Made by a program: the position numbers and the translations under genes. This document shows, piece after piece, positions 1 to 8,915 of a stretch of 35,121 nt of DNA. The first letter of the stretch is position 1. Each line of letters begins with the position of its first letter. The stretch spans positions 23,472 to 58,592 of the forward strand of contig FR891971.1 of assembly GCA_000434235.1 (NCBI GenBank), in the 5' to 3' direction. Under the pieces are notes generated by a model, which worked only from the letters and a program-made list of their open reading frames with translations, was not told the origin of the DNA and did not search any database. This stretch comes from Alistipes sp. CAG:268 (GTDB lineage: Bacteria > Bacteroidota > Bacteroidia > Bacteroidales > Rikenellaceae).

Positions 1-1512
1 CGTGTAGGGATCCCACCAGTCAAGGGCCGGGTGGCGGAGCAGCCATTCGGGCAGCTCGCCCGTCAGGCGGTTCAGGTTGATCGAGAACCGTTTGATGTTG
101 GGCAACACCTTGGGAATGCCTACCAGAGCCTGCGGCAGCGAGTCGGCGGCATTGATGTCCTCCTGCGTATAGGTGTTGTAGTCCTTCATGTCGGGGATCC
201 GGCCCTGGAGGTAGTTCACCGAGAGGATCAGCGTGTCGAGCTTGTCCCACTCGAGCAGGCGGCGCGGGAACTCGCGCGTGCTTTCGGTCTCCTGGAACAG
301 TCCGCCGAAGTTGGTGGTCGTCGAGTTGTAGAGGTCGTAGATGATGATGCGCTGGTTGGCGTTCATCTTCAGGGCATGCAGGTTCGGGAAGTTCTCCTTG
401 GTGATGACCGAAGGAATCTGCTCGAAGTTGTTGCCCGACAGGTCGAGGAACTCGAGGCTCTTGAGGTTCTTGAACGACGGATCCAGTTCGGTGAGTCCGT
501 ATGCACTGATGGTCAGTCGCTTGAGCTGGGTCAGCCCGGACAGGTACTCACCCGTCGAGAGGTTGAGCCGGTTGGAGTTGGTGTTCGAGTAGAAGATCAG
601 TTCGTCGGCTGCCGTGAGATACTTGACCTCGAACGGAATACCCTCCTTGGTACCGAACATGTAGAAGCGGGCGTACTTCACGCGGCCGACCTTCTCGTCG
701 GTGCAGCCCTCCATGTCCTTCTCCCAGAGAATCACGTTATCCCAGTTCTCCATGCTCTCGGAGCTCTCCCACGACTCCCACATGTTGAGGGCTCGGGCGA
801 TCGAGAGCAGCGCTACCGAGTCGCCGGCACGGGTGTCGGCCTTGATCGGCTCCGAGGCCTGCTGCTTGACGGTCAGATCGTCCTGTGCGGCCAGCTGGAC
901 CTCCTTTTTGGGCTTGAACGTGATGGTGGCATTGCGCTCTGCGTCGCTCGAATTGATGCCCCAGTTGAAGCGGACGGTCACCTCGCGCGGGCGGAGTCCG
1001 CGGTTGAGATCGACCTTGTACTCCTCGGGGGTGAGCCATGCCTGTGCATCCTCCGGGATCTCGACGTCGAAATCGACGTTGGTCTTCACCCGCACGTCGA
1101 ACGTGCGCTCTCCCAATGCGGCGTAGTTGGCTACGGTCACCTGCTTGTCGTCGAGCGTGATGGCGTAGTCGTAGCCCTCCTGCGTGATGTTGATGTCGCG
1201 CCGCTCCTCCCAGTTGTTCTGGTTCTGGATGCGCACCAGACCCTGGCGGGGTTCGTTGAGCAGAGCCGAGTCGATGATGATCTGGCATACGGCCGTTCCG
1301 TGGCCGTTGGCCGGCGATACGGTGATCCACGGGTCGTTGGTTTGTGCGATCCAGCTGTCGTCGGCCGTGATCTTGATGTTGTGGGTTCCGCCTTCGGCGC
1401 CGATCTCGATGTTGTCGGTGTCGATGGTGACGCCGACCTTCTTGTCGTCGTTGGCACAGCCCACGACAACGAGTGCGCAGAGACCCACCGCGATGTATTT
1501 CGTTATTTTCAT
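1..1512 (-). CDS. BACON and leucine-rich-repeat surface lipoprotein (3' end beyond the window)
   Basis: The reading frame is open from an ATG at 1512 to the window edge (504 codons), so the C-terminus is missing. The N-terminus is a lipoprotein signal peptide ending in a lipobox with Cys19, followed by Ala-Asn-Asp-Asp. Acidic residues just after the lipidated Cys resemble the Bacteroidota lipoprotein export signal, which suggests display on the cell surface. Residues about 25-105 look like a BACON domain (motifs WIAQTNDPWITVSP and INITQEGY). A second Ig-like or BACON-like segment follows to about residue 200. From about residue 310 there are leucine-rich repeats (LKSLEFLDLSGNNFEQIP, LDTLILSVNYLQGRIPDM). 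It is the last gene visible in the SusC/SusD operon, 21 nt after the preceding lipoprotein gene. No catalytic motif is visible. A ligand-binding or adhesive role is inferred. Confidence 0.85.
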   Translation of the reverse strand, partial: MKITKYIAVGLCALVVVGCANDDKKVGVTIDTDNIEIGAEGGTHNIKITADDSWIAQTNDPWITVSPANGHGTAVCQIIIDSALLNEPRQGLVRIQNQNNWEERRDINITQEGYDYAITLDDKQVTVANYAALGERTFDVRVKTNVDFDVEIPEDAQAWLTPEEYKVDLNRGLRPREVTVRFNWGINSSDAERNATITFKPKKEVQLAAQDDLTVKQQASEPIKADTRAGDSVALLSIARALNMWESWESSESMENWDNVILWEKDMEGCTDEKVGRVKYARFYMFGTKEGIPFEVKYLTAADELIFYSNTNSNRLNLSTGEYLSGLTQLKRLTISAYGLTELDPSFKNLKSLEFLDLSGNNFEQIPSVITKENFPNLHALKMNANQRIIIYDLYNSTTTNFGGLFQETESTREFPRRLLEWDKLDTLILSVNYLQGRIPDMKDYNTYTQEDINAADSLPQALVGIPKVLPNIKRFSINLNRLTGELPEWLLRHPALDWWDPYT

Positions 1513-1533
1513 GGTACTATCCGTTCTTTAGGG

Positions 1534-4245
1534 TTATTCGAGCATCTCGTCGCAGTTCGTGATGTTCTGCGTTTTGTCGTAAATGAGCAGGTAGGCTCCG
1601 TTCTTCCAGGCATAGCAGATGTCCGAAGCATCGAAGACGATGTTGGGATTGTCGCTGATGTCGAGGGTCCAGATCGCGGTCGAGATCGTGTCGTCGATCT
1701 TGCGCAGGTCGTTCGAACCGATGTAGAAACCGCGCAGACCGGTGTGCTGGTAGATGCCCGTCGGCCACTCGCGCAGGCACCGCTCGCCCTTGTCGTTGCG
1801 TTGTCCGCGGATGGCGAAGACCGTAAGGCCCTTGCATGTCATCGGCTCGAAGGGGAAGCTGGCGAAGGCGTTCTGCGAGAGGTCGAGTCCGTAGAGGAAC
1901 GGCAGCGTCTCGGCTGTGAAGTCCTCGGAGAGCTTCGTGAGGCGGTTGTATGTGAGGTCGAGCGAGATCAGCCGGCTTGCGTATTTGCTGTTGAAGCATC
2001 CCTCGGGAATCTCCGTCAGCCCGCATCCGCGCAGGATGATGTAGGCGACTTCCGAGTTTGTGTCGCTGAACCATTTGGGGAACTTCGTCAGCCCCGGGTT
2101 TCCGGCCAGCGTCAGCGTCTCGACATAAATGCCCTTGAATGCGGCGGCCTCCTCTTCGGTGTAGTCCTGCAGATCGTTGTAGGAGAAATCGATACTCGTA
2201 ACAGGGGTCTCCGCATCGAAGATGTTGGGGAACTTTTTCAGTTTGTTGAACGAAACAGAGAAACTCGACATGTCGTCCATGTTGCAGAACTTGCCGTTCT
2301 CATCGACCGGAATTTCCTCGATCTGGTTATGGTCAAGGACGAGTTCGACGATTGAAACGTCTTCTCCCAGCGGGTGGAGCTTGCTGATGTTGTTGCGGGC
2401 CAGGTCGAGCAGACCCAGACGCTTGAGGTTCTTGAACGATGCCGGCAACTCCTCGAGGCGGTTGTCCGTCAGGTAGAGCATCTGAATGTACTCCTTCGAT
2501 GTGCCTTCGGCCAGAGCCGTCAGGCCGTCGTGAAGATCTTGAGCTTCCCACTGCCTGTTGTTCGAAAGGTTGGCGGCCACGAGTTTCGGCATGAGGGCCA
2601 GCTCGCGGGGGAACTTGGTCATCTTCGGGCAGTTGTAGAGCTCGAAATCGGTGCACGATTCGAGTCCCTGCATGCCCTCCTTGCCTTCGCCCTCATTGCC
2701 GGGCAGCGAGGTGATCGCGCTGTTGGCGATGTAGAGATATTCGAGTTTCTTGAGGTTGCCAATCTCGGCGGGCAGCGACTCGAGGCCGTTGCAGAGCTTG
2801 CCATGCGAGGTGTCCATCGGGCGGATTTCGAGCTGACGGCCCGTCGAGGCCTCGAAGATCTGGTCTTCGGTGTAGCCCTGGTCGTAGAGCTCCGTGGCGC
2901 GGGTGTGGATGCCGTGCTCGCGCAGGGCAAAGGCGCAGGGCCAGGACATCTGTGTGGCCGGATGCATGGCATGCAGCAGCTTGCGGTGGTTCTCCATGCG
3001 GTTGCGCGAACGCTCCGTGAGGCTTTGGTCGGGATCGAGCGTGGGGTCTTTGAAGCCCTGGTTCGTATCGTTGTGCGTACCGAGGTAGAGCTCGACGAGC
3101 TCGGTCAGTTGTCCGATCTCCTTGGGCATGGGTCCGTAGAACCCGAACCCGCTGATGTCGATCTTGGCGATACGGCCGTTGGTGTGGACCTCGACGCCCG
3201 GCTGGTAGCTCCACAGGTCGGGATCCTTGTTGAAGTCCCAGTTTGATCCGACAGGGTAGTTCTCGCCGTCGTAGGACCATTCGGGACCGTGCAGCGCCTT
3301 CCAGATGGCGTAGAGCGCATAGTGGTCCTTCATGTATTCGTCGGCCTCGTGGAGCGTCACGGGCACGTCGGCGTCGGTCGTTCGGTTATCCTCTACCGTG
3401 AAGGGCGACTCGACCGGGGCGTTGTTCGTTTCGAGCAGAATGCCGTCGCTGTCATAGGTACGGTACTCGATGACGATGTAGTTGCCGGCCTGAAGCGAGA
3501 GCAGCGAGTCGCAGGCGCAGGTCGAGGTCTGGTAACCCTCGGGGGTCTCCGTATTCTCGGGATCGTCGAAGTGGATCGAGAAGGTGGCGGGCAGCTGCTC
3601 GAACTTGACGATGTTGTTGGTCTCGGTATTCTTCACCGATACGTCGAACTTGCCGATCTCCTCGAAGATGTACTCCCGGGAGATGTTGGCGCGGGTTGAG
3701 GAGGTCGGAGGCGTGAATCCCGACATGTCCTTGGTCAGTGTGAAGCGCACCTTGCCGCGCGGAACGACGTTCACGGTCAGGTCGTGTACGGTCAGACCTC
3801 CGGGGATGACCGTCAGGCTCGGGTCTGTCGCATTGCCGTTGTAGAGTTCGTCGTCGTTGTTGTCGAAGAGCGTGAACCGCACGATCTCGTAGTTGCCGGT
3901 CAGGAGTTTGATCTTGCCGCTGCGGATTCCGTATTCGGCATTCTCCGAATCGGTCGATGAGAGGGTGAGGGTCTGCACGATGGTCTGGTCACCGTAGGAG
4001 AGCGTCACGCGGACCTTGCTGGCCTCGGCCAGGTAGTCGAGCTGGGGCTTTGCGGCGCGGGTCTGCATCTGCTGCTGCGTCGCTTCGTCCGATGGGGCCA
4101 CATAGGAGGCCTCCTTGTATAATTTGAACTGTACGTATCCGTAATCGAGATCGCGGTTGTCGATCCCGTCATCGTCGGAGCAGGCGGCCAGCACTCCTGC
4201 GGCGAGCCCGACGGCCAGCATTACGGCGGATTTGAAAAGTTTCAT
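1534..4245 (-). CDS. Large leucine-rich-repeat surface lipoprotein (DUF4458-like N-terminus)
   Basis: This 903-residue protein starts with a lipoprotein signal peptide (lipobox LAAC, Cys22) followed by Ser-Asp-Asp-Asp, an acidic tract like known surface-export signals. Residues about 30-300 are beta-rich and resemble the DUF4458-type domains of Bacteroidales lipoproteins (for example YGYVQFKLYKEASY). I recognise this by eye only. From about residue 305 there is an LRR cap (DHYALYAIWKALHGPEWSY) and then plant-type LRRs (FYGPMPKEIGQLTELVELYL, LPAEIGNLKKLEYLYIANS) running to the C-terminus. A segment of about 80 residues without clear LRR consensus, rich in His and Arg, interrupts the repeats near residues 405-485. 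No enzyme motif is visible. The gene sits fifth in the SusC/SusD operon, behind an 85-nt gap that contains a strong stem-loop. Confidence 0.88.
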   Translation of the reverse strand: MKLFKSAVMLAVGLAAGVLAACSDDDGIDNRDLDYGYVQFKLYKEASYVAPSDEATQQQMQTRAAKPQLDYLAEASKVRVTLSYGDQTIVQTLTLSSTDSENAEYGIRSGKIKLLTGNYEIVRFTLFDNNDDELYNGNATDPSLTVIPGGLTVHDLTVNVVPRGKVRFTLTKDMSGFTPPTSSTRANISREYIFEEIGKFDVSVKNTETNNIVKFEQLPATFSIHFDDPENTETPEGYQTSTCACDSLLSLQAGNYIVIEYRTYDSDGILLETNNAPVESPFTVEDNRTTDADVPVTLHEADEYMKDHYALYAIWKALHGPEWSYDGENYPVGSNWDFNKDPDLWSYQPGVEVHTNGRIAKIDISGFGFYGPMPKEIGQLTELVELYLGTHNDTNQGFKDPTLDPDQSLTERSRNRMENHRKLLHAMHPATQMSWPCAFALREHGIHTRATELYDQGYTEDQIFEASTGRQLEIRPMDTSHGKLCNGLESLPAEIGNLKKLEYLYIANSAITSLPGNEGEGKEGMQGLESCTDFELYNCPKMTKFPRELALMPKLVAANLSNNRQWEAQDLHDGLTALAEGTSKEYIQMLYLTDNRLEELPASFKNLKRLGLLDLARNNISKLHPLGEDVSIVELVLDHNQIEEIPVDENGKFCNMDDMSSFSVSFNKLKKFPNIFDAETPVTSIDFSYNDLQDYTEEEAAAFKGIYVETLTLAGNPGLTKFPKWFSDTNSEVAYIILRGCGLTEIPEGCFNSKYASRLISLDLTYNRLTKLSEDFTAETLPFLYGLDLSQNAFASFPFEPMTCKGLTVFAIRGQRNDKGERCLREWPTGIYQHTGLRGFYIGSNDLRKIDDTISTAIWTLDISDNPNIVFDASDICYAWKNGAYLLIYDKTQNITNCDEMLE

Positions 4246-4286
4246 GTATGTGAATTGCTCTGAGTTACAATGAGTGTTGGTTGTAA

Positions 4287-4318
4287 GGGCCCCCTCCGGA
4301 TTGCCCGGAGGGGAGCCT
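4287..4318 (-). terminator. Stem-loop between two genes inside the SusCD operon
   Basis: The 85-nt gap between the BACON-like lipoprotein gene and the large LRR lipoprotein gene contains a G+C-rich hairpin. Its core is a perfect 9-bp stem (CCCCTCCGG pairing with CCGGAGGGG), extended by GGC/GCC at the base. No U-run follows on the minus strand, so it is not a classical intrinsic terminator. It could stabilise the 3' end of the upstream mRNA segment or attenuate transcription of the two LRR genes. Confidence 0.5.
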
Positions 4319-4330
4319 TGTTACGGCATC

Positions 4331-6391
4331 TTACGGCAGCGGTACGCAGTAGATTATGCCTGCGGCATAGTCGCCGTCGTTGTAGATGTTGAGCATCGCG
4401 TAGGGGTTTTCCCCTGTTCCCGGTGTGCCCATCTTGATGTTGAAGGTCGTTTCATCGGCCAGTTCGACATTCAGCCAGTCGATACCCTCAAAGGGCTGGA
4501 TCTGCAGCCGCTCGGGATCGAATTCGCTCGTCTTGATCTTGAGGTTCACATCCGGGGCGGATCCCAGCAGGTAGATTGCCGTGCCCGATGCGAGCTTCTC
4601 GGCGAATTCGCTCGAGAGGTCCTTGCCGACGAAGTCTTTGAGCATGCTGCCCATATCCTGGTAGTTGCCGAACGTGACGGCCTCGAAGGTTGCGCCATCG
4701 CCCGAGATGAGCTCGGCCTGGAAGGCGCCGCTTGCACTGCCCGAATCGGTCTTGCAGCAGAAGGCTGCCATCGGCTTGTCGTCTACATAGAATACGATGT
4801 AGCCGGTCTTGTCCTCCGAAATGTTGTCCATAATCACCTCGAAGCTCGGAGCCGTAATCTCATCGACCCCTTCCTGCTTGGTCAGACGGAGCCAATAGGT
4901 CGAATTGTCCTTGATCTCGGCAAACTTGTCGTCGAAGAACCGGGTCGTGAAGTTGTTCAGCGAGCTGCTGTAGATGACCGAAGCCGTCGAGGTCTCGCTT
5001 GCATAGCTCATCAGGTAGTTCTGGTCGTTCGGCGTACCGAATGCCGTCGCCATCTGCTCGGGAAGATCCCGGTCTTCGGTGTAGGTGAGTTGGCGGAACG
5101 TCGTGTTGGTACTCTCCAGGCCGGCCAGGTCGCGGACCGTGAAGAGCGAGCTGATCGGGGCATCCTGGTTGAGCGTAGCCAGTTCGTAGGGCTTGTAGGC
5201 CTCTTTGAGCGACGGCATGTAGAGCGGGGGCTCCTGTCCGAGCAGGTCCTGAGCCGAAGTTACGTCCTTGGCCAGCTCGGCGGGAAGCACTACGACTGCA
5301 GCCGAACGGGCGGCGGCGCGCGACCCCGTGTTGGCTTCGGCCGTCAGACGGTATTCCGTATCGACCAGTACGTCGTCGCCCGAGAGAACGTTCTCGTGCT
5401 GCGTGATCCAGTTGCAGACGCTGTAGAGATACGCACCACCCATGTCTTTCTTCTCAAGCACGAAGACCTTGTATCCGACCTTTCCGCTTTCGGTTTCGAG
5501 CATGGGACCCGTCGTCCGGAACGTCGGGCCGTAGAAGGTCCAGGTGACGCTGCCGGCTCCGCCCTTGCCGTATTCGCCGGCGGCGTTGTAGGAGAAGACC
5601 GTCCCTGCGTTCAGGGTAACGTCTTGCTTCTCCTTGCAGCCCGGGATCGAGATGCGGAAGGCAAACTTGACGTCGTTGTTGTCGTAGTCGCAGAAAACGA
5701 GTTCATCCTCGGAGTCCTCGAGCGGGAAGGCTTTCGGGTCGCCCGAGAGCAGGATCTCGACCGTCTCGCCCGCCTTGCCCTCCGAGGGCGAAAGCTCGGC
5801 GATCCATTCGGGTTTCGAGTCGAGACGCCACTGGAAGTTTGCGGCGATCTTGATGGGCCGCCGCTCGGGCTCCATCGACGTCTCCTCCCACGGAATGGTG
5901 AGCGTCGTCTGTCCGGCATCGATCGGCTCCTCTTCGTAGGTCACCTCGCCGAAGCCGCTTTCCGTGCCCTGGTAGAGGTCGAACTGGCGCTCGACGGTGC
6001 CGCGCGTCACGGTGGCGATCACCTGACTTTCGCTGCCCATCGTCATCGTGATGTCGATGCTGCGGTCCGTGTCGTGTTCCTCGACATCCGAGACGCAGAT
6101 AACGATCTCGTGGTCGCCGGCCTTGCCGCGTACCGTGTAGGCCGGCATGCCGTCGTCATCGAGCCAGAACCATTCGCCGGCCTGCGTGCGGTCGATGCTC
6201 ACCGACCATGCCTGGTTGGGCGAGATGGGAATCGTGCAGGTGCCGCCGACTTCGATTCCGAGCGTCGTCTTGGCCGGGAAGTTCGGTTCCGGCAGCTTCT
6301 GTCCCTCGTCGTTGTCGTCGGAGCATGAACCCAGCGAGAGACCCGCCGTAGCGAGTGCCGCTGTGAACAGATTCAGTAAAAACCGTTTCAT
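4331..6391 (-). CDS. Surface lipoprotein with BACON-like N-terminal domain
   Basis: The 686-residue protein has a lipoprotein signal peptide (lipobox LGSC, Cys23) followed by Ser-Asp-Asp-Asn-Asp-Glu, a strongly acidic tract typical of surface-exported Bacteroidota lipoproteins. Residues about 40-125 look like a BACON/Ig-like module (GGTCTIPISPNQAWSVSID, then ITMTMGSESQVIATVTRG). A second Ig-like module may lie at about 135-240. The rest is beta-rich with no family I recognise and no catalytic motif. It lies fourth in the SusC/SusD operon, 33 nt after the DUF4843-like gene. By position it is probably an accessory substrate-binding lipoprotein of the complex. That role is inferred from context only. 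Confidence 0.82.
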   Translation of the reverse strand: MKRFLLNLFTAALATAGLSLGSCSDDNDEGQKLPEPNFPAKTTLGIEVGGTCTIPISPNQAWSVSIDRTQAGEWFWLDDDGMPAYTVRGKAGDHEIVICVSDVEEHDTDRSIDITMTMGSESQVIATVTRGTVERQFDLYQGTESGFGEVTYEEEPIDAGQTTLTIPWEETSMEPERRPIKIAANFQWRLDSKPEWIAELSPSEGKAGETVEILLSGDPKAFPLEDSEDELVFCDYDNNDVKFAFRISIPGCKEKQDVTLNAGTVFSYNAAGEYGKGGAGSVTWTFYGPTFRTTGPMLETESGKVGYKVFVLEKKDMGGAYLYSVCNWITQHENVLSGDDVLVDTEYRLTAEANTGSRAAARSAAVVVLPAELAKDVTSAQDLLGQEPPLYMPSLKEAYKPYELATLNQDAPISSLFTVRDLAGLESTNTTFRQLTYTEDRDLPEQMATAFGTPNDQNYLMSYASETSTASVIYSSSLNNFTTRFFDDKFAEIKDNSTYWLRLTKQEGVDEITAPSFEVIMDNISEDKTGYIVFYVDDKPMAAFCCKTDSGSASGAFQAELISGDGATFEAVTFGNYQDMGSMLKDFVGKDLSSEFAEKLASGTAIYLLGSAPDVNLKIKTSEFDPERLQIQPFEGIDWLNVELADETTFNIKMGTPGTGENPYAMLNIYNDGDYAAGIIYCVPLP

Positions 6392-6424
6392 AGTCGTATG
6401 CTTTTTGTATTTTTTGCGAAAGCC

Positions 6425-7348
6425 CTATTCGTATTTCTTCATGCCCTCTTCGAGCTCGAGCCGGTCGGCCTCTTCGTCGCTGATCCACTCCATGATGTTG
6501 TAGAAGGTGCCTACCGTACCTACGGGCGTGCCCAGGTTCTTGACGTAGACATGGCTCCAGAGCTTGACGTTCGTCGTGCAGGCGTCGAAGAAGGAGTAGT
6601 AGCTCGGGCTGTTGGTGACCAGGATCTTGTTGTCGCCGTTGATCTGGCCGAATACCGACAATTCATCGCTCATGATCTGATCCTCGGGCATGCTTACCAG
6701 CGGGAGCGACGGGTCGGAGGGATCGAACGTGAGCTTGATGTCGTAACCCGTGAAGAGCCAGCTGTGGAGGATCACCGTGTTCGGCTCCTTCGGATCCAGT
6801 TCCGTACGGATCAGTCGCTGGATGCTCGTGTTCTCGACACCGGGATAGCTCTGCAGGAAGGTCGAAGTCACGACGCACCAGCCGGTGAACTCCTCGGCGT
6901 GGAACGTGCAGCCCTTGAGCATGCGGACACGCGACTGTCCCGGGTAGAGACTCCAGTCGAGCTGTTCGGGCATCACCAGCCGGAGGTTGAACTGCAGCGT
7001 GTCGGCGGGTTCGAATTCGTTGTAATAGGTACGGACGCGCACCTCGGCGGAGCGCTTGCCTGCGGGGATGGTCACCGAGTTGGAGAGCAGCCGGTAGTGG
7101 AGGCCTTCGATGGCGGTGCTGCCCTTGTCGATCACCTCCACGCCGAACGTGCGGTCGTAGTCACACGCGCGGGTCGAAGATACGGGGACGGTGAAATAGT
7201 CCTGGTTCTCCAGTACCATGTTCAGGGAGACCGAGTCGGAGAACATGACGTACTCCGCGTCGGAATAGGTCGTGTACTCCTCCTTGCAGCCCGTGGCCAG
7301 GGCGGCGCAGAGTCCCGTGGCAAAAAGGAATGTTATGATTCGTTTCAT
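6425..7348 (-). CDS. DUF4843-like lipoprotein of a SusCD locus
   Basis: This 307-residue protein begins with a lipoprotein signal peptide (lipobox ATGC, Cys21) and then Lys-Glu-Glu. The mature N-terminus has a pattern seen in the DUF4843 lipoproteins often encoded beside SusC/SusD pairs (YSDAEYVMFSDS, then an Ig-like or Calx-beta-like sandwich with GLHYRLLSNSVTIPAGKRS near residues 80-100). The C-terminal half has no motif I can name. It is the third gene of the operon, 18 nt after the SusD-like gene. It is likely an outer-membrane accessory lipoprotein. Ligand and exact role are unknown. The family assignment is by visual resemblance, not by a profile search. Confidence 0.8.
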   Translation of the reverse strand: MKRIITFLFATGLCAALATGCKEEYTTYSDAEYVMFSDSVSLNMVLENQDYFTVPVSSTRACDYDRTFGVEVIDKGSTAIEGLHYRLLSNSVTIPAGKRSAEVRVRTYYNEFEPADTLQFNLRLVMPEQLDWSLYPGQSRVRMLKGCTFHAEEFTGWCVVTSTFLQSYPGVENTSIQRLIRTELDPKEPNTVILHSWLFTGYDIKLTFDPSDPSLPLVSMPEDQIMSDELSVFGQINGDNKILVTNSPSYYSFFDACTTNVKLWSHVYVKNLGTPVGTVGTFYNIMEWISDEEADRLELEEGMKKYE

Positions 7349-7366
7349 GGGTTGTTGGCTATGTGT

Positions 7367-8908
7367 TTACCGATTGTTGCTTTCATTGGGCGTGATTTCC
7401 GATCCCGGGGCCTCCAGCTCATGCTGCGGGATGGGCCATACGAAGAGCGGATCGCCGGCCTCGACCTTCAGGTTGTTGCCCTCCTCCTGGGTGTAGGACT
7501 GGGCCGTGCGCTCGAATCCCAGGCCCCAGCGCTTGAGGTCCTGCAGGCGGAAGCCCTCCATGTAGAGCTCGCGGACGCGCTCCTCGGAGAAGGTCTTCAC
7601 GTCGGTGTCCCAGTTGCCCGTGAGGTTGATCGAGCCGCCCGAGACGAAGCGCGTCTTGCGCAGGGTTTCGAGGTCCTTCTGCGCCAGCACGACGTTCGGG
7701 TTGGGCTGGCGGCAGTAGGCTTCGGCACGGATCAGGTACTGCTCGGCCAGACGCAGCGGTTTGGGCATCGACACGTGGAAGACGTTCATCGGGATGAAGA
7801 TGCCGCGGTTGCCGTAGTATTTGACGAGCAGGGGGTAGTCCATACCGCTCGGGTAGCCGATCGTGACGCCGCTTTCGGAGTCTGCGAAGTAGGTCGAACG
7901 CATGTCGTTGTCGTCATAGGCGTCGAGCACCCACTGCGAGGGGATGTAGTCGGGATAGAAGTAGGTGTAGTCGCGGTTGAAGTTGAGGAACACCGTGCCG
8001 AGCGCGCCGCCGTAGGAGGTGCTCGTGAATCCGATGCGCCAGATCACCTCCGGGCCCATGTCGTAAGCCCACATGTATTCGAACGTCGTGGCGCCGTCGG
8101 GTGCAGTCTCCTGAACCGAGGAGAGCTGGAAGGTGTCCTGTTTGTCGTCGATCAGCTTGCTCGAGTAGGTGATAGCCGTCTCCCAGTCCTGCATGTAGAG
8201 GGCCACGCGGGCGCGGATGGCCTGCACGGCGGCTTGGGACATGTAGTAGTTGTTCGGCGTCTCCTCCGCGTCTTCGAGCCGCTCCTCGGCCCGGATGAGG
8301 TCATCCACGACGAATTGGTAGGAGTCGTAGAGCGAGGCGCGGCGGACGGGTTCCGCCTCGAAATACTTCGTACGGAGCACGACACCCTGCTCCTGGGCGG
8401 CCGTTGCGGGATCGTAGGCCTTGCAGAAGCACTTGATGAGTTCCGAGTAGCAGAGGGCGCGGATGGCGTAGACCTCGCCGGTGTACTGCTCGAGGATCTC
8501 GAGGTTCGTGTCGCTGGTCTCGTTGGCCATCACCTCGTCGATCCGGTCGAGGTAGAAGTTGCAGCCGCCGATCACGGTGTAGAGCTGTGCATAGACGGCT
8601 TCGAGTTCGAGGTCCGTGGGACGGATGTTCCACAGCCAGAAGTTGCCGTAGGTGTTCGAGTTGCCCTTCACGGCCTGGACCAGGTCGCTCTGGATGTCGG
8701 GCAGCAGGGTGAGCAGGCCGCTGTAGAGTGAGCTGCTCATCAGGTTGGCGTAGATTCCTATGAGGTGCTGTTCGGCATCGGCGAAGGTTTTCATGGCCTC
8801 CTTCTCGGGGATGGATGTCTCGGGGTATTTGTCCAGACACGAGACCGTGCCGAAGACTACAGCGAGCATCGCCAAGTAGCGTGTTATGGTGTGCAGTATG
8901 GTTTTCAT
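7367..8908 (-). CDS. RagB/SusD-family nutrient-binding lipoprotein
   Basis: The 513-residue protein has a lipoprotein signal peptide (lipobox TVSC, Cys24) followed by LDKYPET, a start shared by many SusD-family members. The N-terminal part has the SusD-like TPR region (AEQHLIGIYANLMSS, VYAQLYTVIGGCNFYLDRID, YTGEVYAIRALCYSELIKCF). The C-terminus has the usual family ending, with AEQYLIRAEAYCR, FSEERVRELYMEGFRLQDLKRWG and a final FVWPIPQHELEA. SusD proteins form the lid over the SusC barrel and capture ligand. The gene starts 7 nt after the SusC-like gene, as expected for a co-expressed pair. The substrate cannot be told from sequence, and no degradative enzyme is linked. Confidence 0.96.
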   Translation of the reverse strand: MKTILHTITRYLAMLAVVFGTVSCLDKYPETSIPEKEAMKTFADAEQHLIGIYANLMSSSLYSGLLTLLPDIQSDLVQAVKGNSNTYGNFWLWNIRPTDLELEAVYAQLYTVIGGCNFYLDRIDEVMANETSDTNLEILEQYTGEVYAIRALCYSELIKCFCKAYDPATAAQEQGVVLRTKYFEAEPVRRASLYDSYQFVVDDLIRAEERLEDAEETPNNYYMSQAAVQAIRARVALYMQDWETAITYSSKLIDDKQDTFQLSSVQETAPDGATTFEYMWAYDMGPEVIWRIGFTSTSYGGALGTVFLNFNRDYTYFYPDYIPSQWVLDAYDDNDMRSTYFADSESGVTIGYPSGMDYPLLVKYYGNRGIFIPMNVFHVSMPKPLRLAEQYLIRAEAYCRQPNPNVVLAQKDLETLRKTRFVSGGSINLTGNWDTDVKTFSEERVRELYMEGFRLQDLKRWGLGFERTAQSYTQEEGNNLKVEAGDPLFVWPIPQHELEAPGSEITPNESNNR

Positions 8909-8915
8909 ATCCGTG

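Noticed and set aside
31..2355. Long plus-strand open frame opposite the LRR lipoproteins
   Set aside because: It is the antisense shadow of the lipoprotein genes. The minus-strand frames have signal peptides, lipoboxes and repeat domains, while the plus-strand product reads as Val/Arg/Glu-rich nonsense. The same applies to the long antisense frames opposite SusC, SusD, nrdJ, batD and fumarase.
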